The notes beneath the pieces are model-generated. The model ran no database searches. It was not told where the DNA came from and saw nothing but the letters and a program-made list of their open reading frames with translations. This document shows, in pieces, positions 61,150 through 64,000 of a stretch of DNA of 64,000 nt. Location of the stretch: positions 62,001 to 126,000 of the forward strand of contig WPIO01000139.1 of assembly GCA_009760855.2 (NCBI GenBank), in the 5' to 3' direction. Position 1 is the stretch's first letter. Each line of letters opens with the position of its first letter. This DNA is from Cristatella mucedo (taxonomy: Eukaryota > Bryozoa > Phylactolaemata > Cristatellidae). A program made the translations under genes and the position numbers.

Positions 61150-64000
61150 CACTAGCTGAACAAGTCTCGAGGGATAGGTTAGCCAGCTTTCAGGTGACAC
61201 TAAGTTTGCCCCTTACTACTACGTTTGCCTAGTCTTGCAAGTTATTAGCCGTGCAAATGCGAGTGTTATTGATTCTGGCACCAAAAGAATTACGTAAGTT
61301 GGATGAGGAGCAATGAGGCTTAGAAGTGTCGAAGGATATTAGAGCTGGTTGTCATCGGCGTTGGAATGCAAGAGCCAATATTGTGCCTGAGTAAGAGCTA
61401 GCTGCAGACTACGAAGGAAGGGGCGCGCAGGAGGGGTCGCACGAGCTCACGGGCTACTAGGGCTACGAGCTCACCACCAGCAGCGCCGTGCACCGCGACC
61501 CACCCTTTTCACTGCTATCGAGTGGCTGCAGCCGCTTTGACTTCCAGACAAAGCTGTCTCACCAACCCAAGCGAGCGTAGGGGTTCCAGTCTCAGCCGCC
61601 ATGCGACAAATAGCGGCGAAGCTCCGAGCCTAGTAGTGACGGCTGGTGACTTGTAGATGCAGCTCAATGAAAGCTGGTGCGCCAAAAATAGCGGAACGTG
61701 GGGGCGACAAAGAGAACTCGTACCATAGCGAAAAAGCATCGCATCCCCTAAGCAGAGATTTCTAATTGTAAGTGATGGCGGACGCCACGGTGGACGCCCA
61801 ATCTCGTGCGGCTTAGTTGCTTAGAGCGCAACTTAGCTCCAATGCCGAGCTATCAACCAACGAAGAGCCAACGACGGCCCTAATACCAAGCGTCTGCTTG
61901 TGTGCGGCCTTAGCCGTAGATTATCGTACAATCAGTTCCTACCCGCTATAATTCAATTCAGGAACCGCGAGCAATGAATACCGGCGATAATCTAGCCGAT
62001 TTAGCACGCGGCCATTTCATATCCGATCGCAGAGAGACTGTGTCCAGTACCTGCTACGAGGTTCCTGATCGGTGATCCAACGATTGCAGTGGCCGTGCGG
62101 GGTGATACTTCTTGCAAAACGCCGCAAGCTTTAATTTGCATCGGCGCTGCTGCACGGTTAATCGCTTGCGAGAGACAGCAACATAAAATCAACGTAAAGG
62201 AATGCGGTCAACGCCATTGATTCTCTTGCGCCCGCCGCAGCCTACGACCCTACGTCATCACAGTGGGATTGTCTCGCCATTGGCAGCAGCAGGACGACAG
62301 CGTGGCGACGCCGCGGATGAGGGCGGTGCAGAGCGAAGCGCTCTCGTCGCGAAACGAACGCAGCTGACGAATAATGCGCGACGCTATCGCCGGCATATCG
62401 AGTCGCACGAACGCCCGCCGCCAACTTTAAAAGACACTCACGTGTGCGTCCAGGCAGCTATCTTCCAGTGTCGCCGCTGCAGGGCATACCTTTTGTCAGC
62501 AGTCAGGCGGAAGGTGTGAGAATCAGGCGGGGCAGCCTTTTGGTCAGTGCAACTTTGGATCGGTTTGGCCAGTGGCGCCGAGTGGATTAGAAGCGCGTGA
62601 CGCCAGCGCCTATTAAAATCGCACAGCTCCTAATCGTCGAGCGCCGGCATTGTGCCTCTGGGACACCGAGCCTAATCCGCCCACCGTTGCCTGGGAGCCC
62701 GCGGAGAGCGGAACCGAGTATCTTGAGCCGAAAGCTGGCAGCAGCCTGTCGGCGCCGAATGAGTTAAGCGAGCTGACAGCGGGCCGTCCATCAGATCGAC
62801 ACGCTCTTTTGAAACTTGACGCCTCACCGCGGCCGCGTATCCTTTTGCTGCGGCCTTCAGAGAAAGATTGAGGCCACTCGTTGGAAGCGAGGGAGCTAGA
62901 GCAGAAGCCGCGGCCATGGCTCCCATGGCTGCGGCGCGTCGTAGCTGGTCAGTAATGGCGGACGGCAGAATAGCCTTTTGCCACGTCAGCGTGGCCTCGA
63001 TGTGCTACGCACTAACCGTCGCGAGAACTAATACCTCGCACGAGTTGTGCTAACCACAATCTAATCTCGTGCCGCTACCGTAAGCCCCTGCACCTGTTAA
63101 ATAAAATAGCAGCATATTCGCGTTACGACTCATCGTAGCGTCCACGCAGGTACAAGTTCTCGACCCAAAATATACGCAGAATAAAATTTCGCTTCAATAT
63201 AGTGCGAAGAAGTATATCAATTCTAGTCCGACCGAGTTCCGGAATATATTCACGTCCTTCATTTTAACAATCAAGGGGATTCTGGCTGCCGAGCTTCGCA
63301 GCAATTTTGTTCGACTTCTTGATGTGTAATTCGAAATGCTTTGAGTGAACACGGGGTGTCAATTGAGTGTGTACATAGTTTTACAATCAGTGCTACCCAG
63401 TGAGCTGCCGCTCCATTCCAAGAAGACATCGTGAATTCAGCAAGCCTTTTTTTACGATGGAGCACGTATGCTAGCCTTTATTTATGACGATGTCAAAGTG
63501 ATCAATGGAATTGGTGAGAAAGTGAGATTACTATAACTTGTTTTGAACTGGCGTAGGCGACCAAGAGAGAGCGTAGTATTTGTCTACCGTGCCATTATTT
63601 AAAGTGTTGCCTGTCCGTGACGGATGGAAGAATGTAGAGCTAGATGCAGGCTGCAGTTTAAATGTATCCAGCTACTCGGTTAGATGACGTCAGCATTTCT
63701 GTCAGGTCTAGGTAAAGGGCGTACACATATTTAATTGCTCATGCTGAATTGCGTTTTCGTCTGTCGACCAAGCATCTCGGTTGCACCATGATGAGCAGCC
63801 TTATATTGAGCGAGGGTAGGTGGCGATTACTCATGGAATTAAGTCTTCAAGCAAAGGCGTTGTTACAAAACATGGAACCCCAGTTCATGGTCGAAAAAGG
63901 AGTCGCGGACAGGAGCAGAAGCAGCAACTACATATGCGTATCGAGAGAGTTTTTTGGGTATAGTGTCCAACAGTGTTCCTTTGCGAAAAGGCAGCCGCTA
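61150..64000. other. No gene supported
   Basis: Mixed, partly GC-rich DNA (62,200-63,050). Frames up to 105 codons have no recognisable domain or splice signals. No RNA gene found. Confidence 0.35.

Overview
This window looks like metazoan nuclear DNA. It is repeat-rich, with long dinucleotide tracts, many broken L2/CR1-like LINE copies, AT-rich non-coding stretches, two probable spliced zinc-finger exons with polypyrimidine acceptors, and one GC-rich reading frame with a TATA box and a poly(A) signal. I cannot name the species.

Layout: (1) 1-13,560 holds two diverged copies, about 8.05 kb apart, of a unit of at least 5.5 kb that carries a Ty3/Gypsy RNase H remnant and LINE fragments. (2) 13,960-16,260 holds two LINE fragments. 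(3) 17,579-19,897 holds a probable host gene with two C2HC-like zinc-finger exons. (4) 19,900-23,800 is AT-rich with nothing recognised. (5) 23,805-24,691 is a minus-strand LINE that meets (6) a compact AT-rich viral element, about 24,692-39,320. (7) 39,330-56,100 is a mosaic of LINE pieces, microsatellites and a GC-rich island. (8) 58,265-60,189 is a GC-rich host gene candidate, followed by GA-rich and GC-rich non-coding DNA.

The main content is region 6, an endogenous adintovirus/Polinton (Maverick)-type virus of about 14.6 kb. It has a retrovirus-type integrase, a double-jelly-roll major capsid protein, a penton-like protein, an FtsK/HerA-class packaging ATPase, an adenain-like protease preceded by a zinc ribbon and tandem repeats, a parvovirus-type phospholipase A2 protein, a YqaJ-like nuclease, an HNH/AP2-like protein, three fibre-like proteins and several unrecognised small proteins. 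No type-B DNA polymerase and no terminal inverted repeat were found, and the last fibre gene runs out at the right junction, so the copy appears right-truncated.

Two signals inside the element deserve attention. First, nearly every gene is interrupted by in-frame stops (38 counted), yet many frames remain open on both sides. By eye TAA/TAG fall where Gln fits and TGA where Trp fits. This could mean a reassigned code or a transition-biased decay. The frames also carry many homopolymer frameshifts and two possible lost start codons, which favour decay or sequencing error. Second, a motif TATAGA lies 0-4 bases before the start codon of most genes, and forms a palindrome between one divergent pair.
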